DNA of 21,297 bases from contig CANIBQ010000085.1 of NCBI GenBank assembly GCA_947465645.1, positions 1 through 21,297 on the forward strand. The letters run 5' to 3'. This document shows positions 1 to 9,176 of the stretch, piece after piece (the stretch's first letter is position 1; each line of letters starts with the position of its first letter). The translations under genes were made by a program, and so were the position numbers. Origin of the DNA: Acidobacteriota bacterium. GTDB lineage: Bacteria; Acidobacteriota; Vicinamibacteria; Vicinamibacterales; UBA2999. The notes below the pieces were generated by a model. The model ran no database searches. It saw only the letters and a list, made by a program, of their open reading frames with translations, and was not told the origin of the DNA.

Positions 1-528
1 GTCCAGGAAGCCCTACAGAAAATAGCCGGATCGACCGACCTTGAGATCAGGTGGCACCTCCTCGGTCACCTGCAGACGAACAAGGCCCGGAAGGCAGGGC
101 CGGCATTTGCCACCATCCAGTCGGTCGACAGCCTCGAGCTGCTCCAGAAGCTCGACCGGGCGGCCGAAGAGGCGGGAACGAAGCCGGAGCTGCTGATCCA
201 GGTGGACCTCGCGGGCGAAGCGACCAAGTACGGCGCGCCGCCACGCGAGGTGCCGCGGCTCTTCGACGCCGCGGCCGCGTGCCGCGCCGCCTCGGTTGCC
301 GGGCTCATGACGGTGCCGCCGGTACCCGACACGCCCGAGGACGCGCGGCCCTGGTTCAGGATGCTCCGCGACCTGCGTGACGGATGGCTGGCTTCGGGCG
401 TCCCCGCGGCGATGCTTCGCGAACTGTCGATGGGCATGAGCGGGGATTTCGAGGTCGCCATTCACGAGGGCGCGACGATGGTACGGGTAGGGACGGCAAT
501 TTTCGGGGGCCGACATGTTGAAGACTGA
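1..528 (+). CDS. yggS: YggS/PLPBP-family pyridoxal-phosphate homeostasis protein, 5' truncated
   Basis: The reading frame is open from the first base, so the gene starts outside the window; 175 C-terminal residues are visible. They carry family signatures: WHLLGHLQTNKAR near residues 19-31 of the fragment, and near the end LSMGMSGDFEVAIHEGATMVRVG followed by TAIFGGR, the phosphate-binding end of the alanine-racemase-like TIM barrel. Known family role: a cytoplasmic, non-enzymatic PLP-binding protein that buffers pyridoxal phosphate and affects amino-acid homeostasis. The PLP-binding lysine lies in the missing N-terminal part and cannot be checked. The stop overlaps the next gene by 14 bases, implying co-transcription with the divIVA-like gene, an arrangement common around yggS in many bacteria. 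Family assignment is secure. Confidence 0.95.
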   Translation, partial: VQEALQKIAGSTDLEIRWHLLGHLQTNKARKAGPAFATIQSVDSLELLQKLDRAAEEAGTKPELLIQVDLAGEATKYGAPPREVPRLFDAAAACRAASVAGLMTVPPVPDTPEDARPWFRMLRDLRDGWLASGVPAAMLRELSMGMSGDFEVAIHEGATMVRVGTAIFGGRHVED

Positions 529-1096
529 GGATTCCGCGCAGACAACCGACGCACGCCGCCTTCCCTCGCCGGAGCGGCACCTGACCGTTTCACCCCTCGA
601 CATGCGCCAGCCGCGGTTCGGTACCTCGATGCGCGGCTTCGACCGCACCGAGGTGACCGCCTTCCTCGAAGAGGCGTCCACCGACTACGAAAACGCCCTG
701 CGCGAGAACGAGCGCCTGCGTGGAGAGATCATCCGCCTCGAAGCGGCGCTCAACCAGTTTCGCGAGCTCGAAGGCAGCCTGAAATCGACGCTGATGAGCG
801 CGCAGAAGGTCGGCGACGACATGCGCCTCACGGCGACCAACGAAGCCGCGCGCATCGTCCGCGAGGCCGAAGGCCGCGCCGATCTGCTGGTGGAAAAGGC
901 GCAGGCCCGGCTCGAAGACATCGAGCGCGAGATTGACGGATTACGCTTGAAGCGGCGCGAGGCGGAAGTGAGCATCGAGGCCACGATCTCGACGCTGCAC
1001 AACACGCTCGATTTCGTTCGGGAGCAGGGGCGCCGCGAGCGGGAGAACAAGGTCGTCCTCCATCGCCCGCACGTCGTGGCCACGCACTCGGCCTAG
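515..1096 (+). CDS. divIVA: DivIVA-domain cell-division/polar-growth protein
   Basis: The 193-residue protein has a DivIVA N-terminal signature at about residues 24-60 (LTVSPLDMRQPRFGTSMRGF, then DRTEVTAFLEEA). A long charged, heptad-like coiled coil follows at about residues 60-165, then a short basic tail. The first ~23 residues are an extra N-terminal extension compared with classical DivIVA. DivIVA/Wag31 proteins bind negatively curved membrane and recruit division or growth machinery; the exact role here is inferred. The ATG lies inside the end of the yggS gene with a G-rich stretch (GGGGG) five bases upstream as a possible ribosome site, so translation is probably coupled. The gene ends with TAG at 1094-1096, and CTAG at 1093-1096 also supplies the stop of the convergent cstA gene. 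Confidence 0.88.
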   Translation: MLKTEDSAQTTDARRLPSPERHLTVSPLDMRQPRFGTSMRGFDRTEVTAFLEEASTDYENALRENERLRGEIIRLEAALNQFRELEGSLKSTLMSAQKVGDDMRLTATNEAARIVREAEGRADLLVEKAQARLEDIEREIDGLRLKRREAEVSIEATISTLHNTLDFVREQGRRERENKVVLHRPHVVATHSA

Positions 1097-3132
1097 AGCC
1101 CAGAGCCGAGAGCCATCTTCGTTTCGACAAAAGGCGCTTCGTTCAGACGAGGCGTCTTTTTCCTGGTCGCCACCAGCCAGCATTCCAGCGCGCACGCGAC
1201 GATGACCACGACGACGATCGCCATGAAGAAAATCGCGAGAGCAGCGTTGATGCGGTCGTTCAGGATCATCTGCGCCGCGTTGGGATTGGTGGAGTTGGCG
1301 AGGGACCTGGCGTGGGCCAGGAACCCGAGCGCGGGATCCGACGCCCAGACCTTCTGATACCCCGCCGTCAGCGTTGCCGCGGCCAGCCACGCGAGCGGGA
1401 CGAGCGTCACCCACGCGTAGCGAAGCTTTCCCATCTTGACGAGCAGGGTAGTGCCGACGCAGAGCGCCACAGCGGCCAGCAACTGGTTGGAGATGCCGAA
1501 CAACGGCCAGAGCGAATTGATGCCGCCGAGCGGGTCGATGACGCCCTGATAGAGGAAATACCCCCACGCCGCGACGACCAGCACTGACGAGAGGACGATG
1601 CTCGGATACCAGGAGGTGCGGGCGAGCGGCGCCCAGATGTGGCCGAGCAGCTCCTGGAGCATGAAGCGGCCGATTCGGGTGCCTGCGTCGATGGTCGTGA
1701 GGATGAACACCGCCTCGAACATGATGGCGAAGTGATACCAGAGCGCCAGCCCGGGGCCGGTGAACACGCCGCCGAGGATCCCCGCCATCCCGACCGCCAG
1801 GCTTGGCGCGCCGCCTGTGCGCGACAGCAGGGTCGTCTCACCCATCTGGGTTGCAAGCTCCCGCAGGTGATCGGGCGTCACCATGAAACCCCATTCGGCC
1901 ACCTTCACCGCGGCGCTCTCGGGCGTCGTGCCGATGATCGCCGGACCGACGTTCATGGCGAAGAAGACGCCGGGGTCGAGCGTCGCCGCCGCGATCATCG
2001 CCATCAGGCCGACGAGTGACTCGGTGAGCATCGCCCCGTAGCCGATGACCCGCGCATCGCTCTCACGGCACACCATCTTTGGCGTGGTGCCACTCGCCAC
2101 CAGCGCGTGAAAGCCGGAAATAGCGCCGCAGGCAATCGTGATGAACGCAAACGGGAAGAGCTTCCCGGCAAAGACCGGCCCCGTGCCGTCGATGAACTGC
2201 GTGACCGCCGGCATCTTCAGCGGCGGCATCAACAGGATGATCGCGGCGCCGAGCACGAAGATCGTCCCGATCTTCAGAAACGCGGACAGGTAGTCCCGCG
2301 GTGTCAACAGCAGCCAGACGGGCAGCACGGACGCCACGAAGCCGTAGATCATCACCGCCCAGGCGATGTTCGTGCCCGACCACGTGAACGCAGGGCCCCA
2401 CGTCGCGCTTTCCGCGATCCCGCGCCCGCCGAGGAGCGCCATCAGCAGGAGGACGATACCGATGCCGGTCGCTTCGCCGACCTTTCCCGGCCGGATGTTG
2501 TTCATCCAGACGCCCATGAACACCGCGATCGGAATGGTCGCGGCGATCGTGAAGAGACCCCACGGACTGTCGCGCAGGGCGTTGGTCACCACCAGCGCCA
2601 GCACCGCGAGCAGGATGATCATGATGGCGAAGATGGCGATCATCGCCGCCATGCCGGCGACCGGATTCACCTCTTCCTTCGCCATCTGTCCAAGGGACTT
2701 CCCGTCGCGCCGGATCGATGCGAACAGGATGATGAAGTCCTGCACCGCGCCGCCGAGCACCACCCCGACAATCAACCACAGCGTGCCCGGCAGGAAGCCG
2801 AACTGGGCCGCCAGGGTCGGTCCAACCAGAGGTCCGGCGCCGGAAATGGCGGAGAAATGATGGCCGAAGAGCACCCAGCGACTGGTGGGCACAAAATCAC
2901 GGCCGTTGTTGAGGCGCTCCGCGGGAGTGGCGCGCCGGTCGTCCAATTCGAAGACCTTGAAAGCGAGGTACCGCGAATAGAAGCGGTATGCCACCAGGTA
3001 GGTGCAGACGCCAGCGACAACGAGCCACGCGGCGCTGATCGTTTCGCCGCGAGACAGCGCGAGGACGCCGAAGCCGACCGCGCCGAGCAGGGCGACAGCC
3101 ACCCAGAGGACTGAAGACAGGACTTTGTTCAT
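1093..3132 (-). CDS. cstA: CstA-family carbon starvation protein / putative pyruvate transporter
   Basis: A polytopic inner-membrane protein of 679 residues, close to the ~700 of E. coli CstA, with roughly 16 hydrophobic segments. The signature FGHHFSAISGAGPLVGP is at about residues 89-105, followed by VLGGAVQDFIILFASIRRDG. The family (CstA, BtsT/YjiY) includes proton-coupled pyruvate uptake systems and was earlier linked to peptide use; the substrate here is not shown by sequence. I chose the ATG at 3132. A TTG at 3174 would extend the protein by 14 residues (MTNPYWFAETDAIP) that do not look conserved and would put an operator-like dyad inside the gene. It is divergent from the dehydrogenase gene and convergent with divIVA, whose stop it shares. 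Confidence 0.93.
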   Translation of the reverse strand: MNKVLSSVLWVAVALLGAVGFGVLALSRGETISAAWLVVAGVCTYLVAYRFYSRYLAFKVFELDDRRATPAERLNNGRDFVPTSRWVLFGHHFSAISGAGPLVGPTLAAQFGFLPGTLWLIVGVVLGGAVQDFIILFASIRRDGKSLGQMAKEEVNPVAGMAAMIAIFAIMIILLAVLALVVTNALRDSPWGLFTIAATIPIAVFMGVWMNNIRPGKVGEATGIGIVLLLMALLGGRGIAESATWGPAFTWSGTNIAWAVMIYGFVASVLPVWLLLTPRDYLSAFLKIGTIFVLGAAIILLMPPLKMPAVTQFIDGTGPVFAGKLFPFAFITIACGAISGFHALVASGTTPKMVCRESDARVIGYGAMLTESLVGLMAMIAAATLDPGVFFAMNVGPAIIGTTPESAAVKVAEWGFMVTPDHLRELATQMGETTLLSRTGGAPSLAVGMAGILGGVFTGPGLALWYHFAIMFEAVFILTTIDAGTRIGRFMLQELLGHIWAPLARTSWYPSIVLSSVLVVAAWGYFLYQGVIDPLGGINSLWPLFGISNQLLAAVALCVGTTLLVKMGKLRYAWVTLVPLAWLAAATLTAGYQKVWASDPALGFLAHARSLANSTNPNAAQMILNDRINAALAIFFMAIVVVVIVACALECWLVATRKKTPRLNEAPFVETKMALGSGL

Positions 3133-3153
3133 GGGAATGGCGTCAGTCTCAGC

Positions 3154-3181
3154 GAACCAGTAGGGGTTCGTCAACTGGTTC
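3154..3181. promoter_or_regulatory. Inverted repeat between divergent cstA and dehydrogenase genes
   Basis: The arms GAACCAGT (3154-3161) and ACTGGTTC (3174-3181) are perfect complements separated by 12 bases. The spacer holds another GGTTCG (3165-3170) complementary to CGAACC at 3153-3158. The dyad fills much of the ~63-base space between the two divergent start codons, where both promoters must lie. It is operator-like, but no regulator is encoded nearby and no convincing -35/-10 pair was identified. Confidence 0.4.
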
Positions 3182-3195
3182 AGAATAGGCAGAGC

Positions 3196-4164
3196 ATGCG
3201 CGCACTCGCGCTCACAACCGGCGGGCCGGTGCTGCGAAGCGACTGGCCCCTACCCACTCCCGGCGACGGCGAGATGCTGGTGCGCGTACTGCGCGCCGGC
3301 ATCTGTGAGACCGACCTGCAGTTGATCCACGGCTACATGGGGTTCGCGGGCGTCCTCGGCCATGAGTTCGTCGGGGTCGCCAGGGGCGGGCCCTTAGACG
3401 GGCGCCGGGTCGTCGGCGAGATCAACTGCAACTGCGGGACCTGTCACACCTGCCGTTCCGGCAGGCCGACCCACTGCCCTCATCGCACGACCATCGGCAT
3501 CTCGGGACACGACGGCGCATTCGCGGAGGTCGTCGCGGTGCCGCAGCGGAACCTGCACGTCGTCCCGGACTCGGTTCCCACGGATGCGGCCGTCTTCGCC
3601 GAGCCGCTTGCCGCGGCCTTCCAGATACCAGCGCAAATCGCCATTGGGCCGGCCGAGCGCGTGATCGTGCTCGGCGACGGCCGGCTGGGCAACCTCTGCG
3701 CGCAGGTGCTCGCCAAGTTCACGCGCCACGTGCTCGTCGTGGGCAAGCATCCGGAGAAGCTCGCCCTGCTACAGTCCCTCGGTCTCGCCACCTGCCTGCT
3801 GGCGGACGCTCCTTTCGACGATCGGGTCGACATCGTTGTTGACTGCACCGGATCGCAGACGGGACTGGCAACCGCGCTGAAGCTGGTGCGTCCGCGAGGC
3901 ACGATTGTGCTGAAGACAACGGTGGCGGACCGTCAAGGTCCGCCCCGCATGGACAATGGGCTGTCGCAGGTGGTCGTGGATGAGATCACGATCCTCGGAT
4001 CGCGTTGTGGTCCATTCGACCGGGCGCTCGCTGCGCTCGAATCGGGCAGCATCCAGGTATTGCCGTTGATTTCTGATCGGTTCGATCTCTCGCGTGGAGT
4101 CGAGGCGCTGGCGCGCGCGGCGGCCCCGGGCGTATTGAAAGTGCTGCTCGATGTTTCGACATGA
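3196..4164 (+). CDS. Zinc-type medium-chain alcohol dehydrogenase-like oxidoreductase
   Basis: The 322-residue protein has the full medium-chain dehydrogenase layout. The GroES-like N-terminal half contains the catalytic-zinc Cys37 (AGICETD) and the GHE motif (His56, Glu57), with Glu136 as a possible further ligand. The structural-zinc cysteines Cys80, Cys83, Cys86 and Cys94 follow. The Rossmann half carries GDGRLG at 160-165, which fits the GxGxxG nucleotide-binding pattern. The substrate is unknown; it may be an alcohol, polyol or sugar derivative. Residues ~243-250 (VADRQGPP) are encoded by a perfect 8-bp-stem hairpin and look like a small insertion relative to relatives. The gene ends in an ATGA overlap with the DUF167 gene and is the first of a four-gene operon ending with hutI and a cyclodeaminase. 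Confidence 0.87.
   Translation: MRALALTTGGPVLRSDWPLPTPGDGEMLVRVLRAGICETDLQLIHGYMGFAGVLGHEFVGVARGGPLDGRRVVGEINCNCGTCHTCRSGRPTHCPHRTTIGISGHDGAFAEVVAVPQRNLHVVPDSVPTDAAVFAEPLAAAFQIPAQIAIGPAERVIVLGDGRLGNLCAQVLAKFTRHVLVVGKHPEKLALLQSLGLATCLLADAPFDDRVDIVVDCTGSQTGLATALKLVRPRGTIVLKTTVADRQGPPRMDNGLSQVVVDEITILGSRCGPFDRALAALESGSIQVLPLISDRFDLSRGVEALARAAAPGVLKVLLDVST
3924..3944. repeat. In-frame short palindrome inside the dehydrogenase gene
   Basis: GGCGGACC (3924-3931) and GGTCCGCC (3937-3944) form a perfect 8-bp stem with a five-base loop (GTCAA). The core resembles the other GGACC/GGTCC hairpins at 9177-9200 and 15121-15145, suggesting a dispersed hairpin family. Here it is translated as about eight residues in a surface-loop-like part of the Rossmann domain. 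Confidence 0.55.
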
Positions 4165-4448
4165 TTACGCCCACCGCCACCGGGGTCGTGATTGACGTGC
4201 GGGTGATTCCCCGTGCCTCCAAGCCTGGCATCTCTGGGTCGCGCGACGGCGCGCTGCTCGTGCGGCTCAAGGCGCCACCTGTCGAAGGCGCCGCCAACGC
4301 CGAGCTGATCGAACTGATGGCCAGGACCGCCGGCGTGCCCAGGCGCTCGGTTTCGATTGTGGCCGGCGATCGCGGCCGGACGAAGCGGGTCGCCATCAGT
4401 GGCATGTCTTTGCCAGATGCGGCGCGAGCCTTCAATGATTGCCGCTGA
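4161..4448 (+). CDS. yggU: DUF167 (YggU-family) small conserved protein
   Basis: The 95-residue protein matches the DUF167/YggU family. It has VIDVRVIPRASKPGI near the N-terminus, then LLVRLKAPPVEGAANAELIE at about 34-53, and the late stretch VSIVAGDRGRTKRVAISG. These are small cytoplasmic alpha/beta proteins of unknown function, often encoded near yggS, yggT and divIVA. The start codon shares ATGA (4161-4164) with the stop of the dehydrogenase gene, and its 3' end overlaps hutI by 14 bases, so the gene is embedded in the operon. In this genome it is separated from yggS-divIVA by cstA and the dehydrogenase gene, although all three families commonly sit together. Confidence 0.9.
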   Translation: MITPTATGVVIDVRVIPRASKPGISGSRDGALLVRLKAPPVEGAANAELIELMARTAGVPRRSVSIVAGDRGRTKRVAISGMSLPDAARAFNDCR

Positions 4449-5691
4449 CTTTCTCATCGAGCACGCCGACCTGATCGCCACCTGCGCGGGGCCGGCGCCG
4501 CGCCGCGGTTCGGCTCAGCGCGAGATCACGCCGCTGCGCGACTCGGTCGTCGCGGCACGTGACGGCGTCATCACCTACGTTGGCCCTGGCGAAGGACTCT
4601 TCGAACGTGTGGAGCTCGTTCGAGGCGCGACGCGCATCGACGCGCGAGGTTGCACCGTTCTGCCGGGATTTGTCGATCCTCACACGCACGTGGTCTTTGC
4701 CGGCGACCGACGCGGAGAGCTGCAGCGCCGCCTCGCGGGCGCGAGCTATGCGGAGATTGCGGGGGCCGGCGGCGGGATCGCCGCCACGGTGGCCGCGACA
4801 CGGCGTGCATCGGAGGAGGAGCTCGTCGCGGCCACGCGGCCGCGTCTGGACGAGATGCTCGCGTGCGGCACGACGACCTGCGAGGCCAAGAGCGGCTACG
4901 GCCTGACCACCGAGGCGGAGCTCCGGCAACTCCGCGCGATCGCCCGGCTGAACGCCGAGCATGCCATCGATCTCGTTCCGACTTTTCTCGGGGCGCATGA
5001 CGTTCCGGAAGAATACAAATCACGTCGGGACGCCTACGTGGCGCTGGTGATCGACGAGATGATCCCCCGGGTGGTGGAGGAGGCGCTTGCGGAGTGGTGC
5101 GACGTCTTCTGCGAGGAAGGCGTCTTCACGCCCGAGGAGTCGGTGGCGGTGCTCACGGCCGCCGCGAACGCGGGTCTCAAGCCGCGCGTCCATGCCGACG
5201 AGTTCGGCGCGAGCGGCGGCACACACGTCGCGGTACGCGTCGGCGCGCGTTCAGCCGATCATCTGTTGTTCGCAGACGAAGCGGGCGCGGACGCGCTCGC
5301 CGCGGCCAACGTGTGCGCCACGCTGCTGCCGATCGCGGCGTTTTACCTCAAGATCGGCCGGTTCGCCCCGGCGCGCATGCTCGTCGATCGCGGCGTCGCC
5401 GTGGCGCTGGCGAGCGACGTCAATCCGGGCGCAGGCCTGTCTCCTTCGATGCCGTTCGCGATGACGCTGGCCTGCTTTGCGATGAACATGACGCTCGAGG
5501 AAGCGCTCGTCGCTGCGACGCTCAACGCGGCCTGGTCGCTCGACCGGGCGGATTCGATCGGCAGCCTCGAACCCGGCAAGCTCATGGACGCCGTGATGAT
5601 TCGAGGCGCCCTGCCCGACCTCATCCGTGTCGGCGCGTCGCCCGTGCGGATGGTCATCAAGCGCGGGAAGGCCGTATTCTGGGCTCAATGA
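4435..5691 (+). CDS. hutI: Imidazolonepropionase
   Basis: This amidohydrolase-superfamily enzyme hydrolyses 4-imidazolone-5-propionate to N-formimino-L-glutamate, the third step of histidine degradation. Metal and catalytic motifs are present: DPHTHVVFAGDR (His83, His85), EAKSGYG at ~150-156, HADEF (His253), His276 in ADHLLF, and SDVNPG (Asp328). I chose the ATG at 4435, giving 418 residues, the usual size. The frame is open further upstream to 4357, but that part overlaps the DUF167 gene and does not resemble the family. The stop shares ATGA (5688-5691) with the next gene. hutH and hutU are not in the window, so the rest of the pathway must be elsewhere if complete. Confidence 0.96.
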   Translation: MIAADFLIEHADLIATCAGPAPRRGSAQREITPLRDSVVAARDGVITYVGPGEGLFERVELVRGATRIDARGCTVLPGFVDPHTHVVFAGDRRGELQRRLAGASYAEIAGAGGGIAATVAATRRASEEELVAATRPRLDEMLACGTTTCEAKSGYGLTTEAELRQLRAIARLNAEHAIDLVPTFLGAHDVPEEYKSRRDAYVALVIDEMIPRVVEEALAEWCDVFCEEGVFTPEESVAVLTAAANAGLKPRVHADEFGASGGTHVAVRVGARSADHLLFADEAGADALAAANVCATLLPIAAFYLKIGRFAPARMLVDRGVAVALASDVNPGAGLSPSMPFAMTLACFAMNMTLEEALVAATLNAAWSLDRADSIGSLEPGKLMDAVMIRGALPDLIRVGASPVRMVIKRGKAVFWAQ

Positions 5692-6305
5692 TTTCCTACT
5701 CTACGATGGCTGTCGAAGACCTGCTCGACGCGTTCGCGTCGAGCGATCCGGTACCCGGTGGCGGCTCGGCGTCGGCGCTCGCCGGCGCGGTTGGCATATC
5801 GCTGCTGATGATGGTGGCCAGCCTTCCAAAGACGCGGACGGGCGCCCCAGAGGAAGCCGCCGACCTGTCGGAAGCTTCGTCACGCCTGCGCCCGCTCCGC
5901 GAGTCGCTCACCTCCCTGATCGACAAGGACGCCGAGGCGTACGAGGGCGTGCTTGCCGCGCAACGGCTGCCCAATACCACCGACGCCGAGAAAGCCGCGC
6001 GCCGATCGGCGATCGAGTCGGCCATCCGCGGCGCCACAGACGTGCCGCTCGAGACGATGCGCGTGTGCCAGCAGGCGCTTCGGGGGGCGATTATCGTTGC
6101 CAGAAACGGCAACCCCAACGCGGCAACCGACACCGGCGTCGGCGTCCAACTGCTGCTGGCCGGCCTGCGGGGCGCGGGCCTGAACGTGGACGTCAACACG
6201 GGCAGCATCACGGATGCCGCGTACGTCGCACGGGTGAAGGAAGAACGTGAAGAGCTCGAGCGAGAGGGCACGGCTGACGCGCAGACCGTCTCTGGCGCGC
6301 CGTGA
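5688..6305 (+). CDS. Formimidoyltetrahydrofolate cyclodeaminase / cyclohydrolase-family protein
   Basis: The 205-residue protein belongs to the cyclodeaminase/cyclohydrolase family (FTCD C-terminal domain, FchA). It has the glycine-rich folate-site motif PVPGGGSASALAGAVG at ~22-37 and RNGNPNAATDTGVGVQLL at ~143-160. Family members convert 5-formimino-THF to 5,10-methenyl-THF plus ammonia, or act as methenyl-THF cyclohydrolases. Translational coupling to hutI by an ATGA overlap favours the cyclodeaminase role in histidine breakdown. The formiminotransferase partner domain is absent from this protein and from the window, so either it lies elsewhere or formiminoglutamate is processed differently. 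It is the last gene of the operon, and a hairpin follows at 6322-6339. Confidence 0.88.
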   Translation: MISYSTMAVEDLLDAFASSDPVPGGGSASALAGAVGISLLMMVASLPKTRTGAPEEAADLSEASSRLRPLRESLTSLIDKDAEAYEGVLAAQRLPNTTDAEKAARRSAIESAIRGATDVPLETMRVCQQALRGAIIVARNGNPNAATDTGVGVQLLLAGLRGAGLNVDVNTGSITDAAYVARVKEEREELEREGTADAQTVSGAP

Positions 6306-6321
6306 CGAGTGCGGCCTGCCA

Positions 6322-6339
6322 CGCACCCTGAGGGGTGCG
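6322..6339. terminator. Hairpin between convergent cyclodeaminase gene and lepA-lepB operon
   Basis: CGCACCC and GGGTGCG form a perfect 7-bp stem with loop TGAG in the 36-base gap between two convergent operons. It has no T-tract on either strand, so it is only a candidate bidirectional terminator or RNA-stabilising hairpin. Confidence 0.45.
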
Positions 6340-6341
6340 CG

Positions 6342-6701
6342 CTACTGGGGAGGGTCTTCGGGCCTGGCGGTGTTCGCGGCGAAGGCCTCGACGGAAAACG
6401 TCAGGTCAACGGGGTAAATCTGGTTGGGAAAGTACTCGACGGGCTGGATGTAGGCGGCGTCCACGTAGGTGCGCGTACCCTGCCGGTGGATGGTGAGGTT
6501 CTCCGGAAGCAGCGGCACCCGCAGCTCCGCGGCCCTTTCGAGGATGCGGTTCTGCAGGTCGGTCGTGTGTTCCTGTGAGCCGAAGATGATCAACTGCTGC
6601 GTGGCGTCCTTGAACTGGTAGTAGCGCCACGCCGCCTCGCCGGCGTGGAAGGCGGCGTTGACGATGGCCAGGGAAATCGCGATCTTGATGATCGTCTTCA
6701 T
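6342..6701 (-). CDS. Small membrane-anchored protein of unknown function downstream of lepB
   Basis: The 119-residue protein has one N-terminal hydrophobic segment (about residues 3-20, IIKIAISLAIVNAAFHAG). A ~95-residue soluble part follows, containing PLLPENLTIHRQ and YFPNQIYPVDLTFSVEAF, and probably lies outside the membrane. The start ATG overlaps the lepB stop by one base (TGATG), so it is the third gene of a lepA-lepB operon. Its size, topology and position beside lepB recall the DUF4845-type proteins found next to lepB in gammaproteobacteria, but sequence similarity cannot be claimed by eye. The function is unknown; the context hints at a link with protein export or the membrane. Confidence 0.72.
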   Translation of the reverse strand: MKTIIKIAISLAIVNAAFHAGEAAWRYYQFKDATQQLIIFGSQEHTTDLQNRILERAAELRVPLLPENLTIHRQGTRTYVDAAYIQPVEYFPNQIYPVDLTFSVEAFAANTARPEDPPQ

Positions 6702-7341
6702 CAGTGGATCTGGTGGAAAATTCTATTCCAACGGACGCTGGTGAAGAGATTCGACAGCCCGCCCTGCTCGTCGCCGAATGAGAAATAGACGAACAGCGCC
6801 TTGCCCTTGACGTACTCGCGGGGCAGGAAGCCCCAGTACCGGCTGTCCTGCGAGTTGTCTCGGTTGTCACCCATCATGAAATAGTGGCCGGCCGGCACGG
6901 TCACGGGTCCGTAGGTCATCCGCACGTCGAAATCGGCCGGGTTTTCCTCGCCTGGCGGGAAGAGGTAATGCACATACGGCTCGTCGAGCGGCATGCTGTT
7001 GATGAACACCTTTTTATTCCGCAGCTCCAGCGTCTCTCCAGGCAACCCGATCGTCCGCTTGATGAAATCGCGCTCCGGCTCCTCCGGATACTTGAACACG
7101 ATGATGTCGCCGCGGCGGATCGGATCGATCGGCAGCACCATGCTCTCGACACCGGCCAGCGTCGGGGCGAAGTTGAACTTGTTGACCAGCAGGTGATCGC
7201 CGATCAGGAGGTTGGGCTCCATCGACCCCGTCGGGATCTTGAATGCCTGCACCACGAAGGTCCGCACGAACAGCGCGAGGATGACGGCGACGCAGATGGA
7301 CTCGAAGTACTCCCGCGCTGTCGACTTGCGGTAATCGGTGG

Positions 7342-7345
<4 letters not shown>
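6701..7345 (-). CDS. lepB: Signal peptidase I
   Basis: The 214-residue membrane-bound serine protease removes signal peptides from exported proteins. An N-terminal membrane segment at ~16-33 leads into the catalytic serine box [20 protein letters not shown] (Ser41). The lysine box [13 protein letters not shown] contains the general base Lys96, and the conserved [14 protein letters not shown] appears near residue 150. I chose the ATG at 7345, which shares ATGA with the lepA stop. An upstream in-frame extension to 7483 overlaps lepA and reads as low-complexity arginine/alanine sequence, so it is not coding. Coupling of lepA and lepB is a classic arrangement. Confidence 0.96.
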
Positions 7346-9147
<1,802 letters not shown>

Positions 9148-9164
9148 CAGGTTCCGAACATTGA

Positions 9165-9170
9165 ATTATA
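9165..9170 (-). promoter_or_regulatory. -10 element of lepA operon promoter
   Basis: The minus strand reads TATAAT exactly, ending 17 bases before the lepA ATG, with no clear TTGACA-like -35. It lies between lepA and the hairpin that ends the carbonic anhydrase gene. The implied leader is about ten bases. Confidence 0.55.
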
Positions 9171-9176
9171 CCGTCT

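Noticed and set aside
2107..3114. Plus-strand open frame opposite cstA
   Set aside because: It is highly charged, repetitive sequence antisense to conserved membrane segments and has no family resemblance.
3133..3174. TTG start extending cstA by 14 residues
   Set aside because: The added residues are not hydrophobic or conserved-looking, and the extension would swallow the divergent regulatory dyad; ATG at 3132 is preferred.
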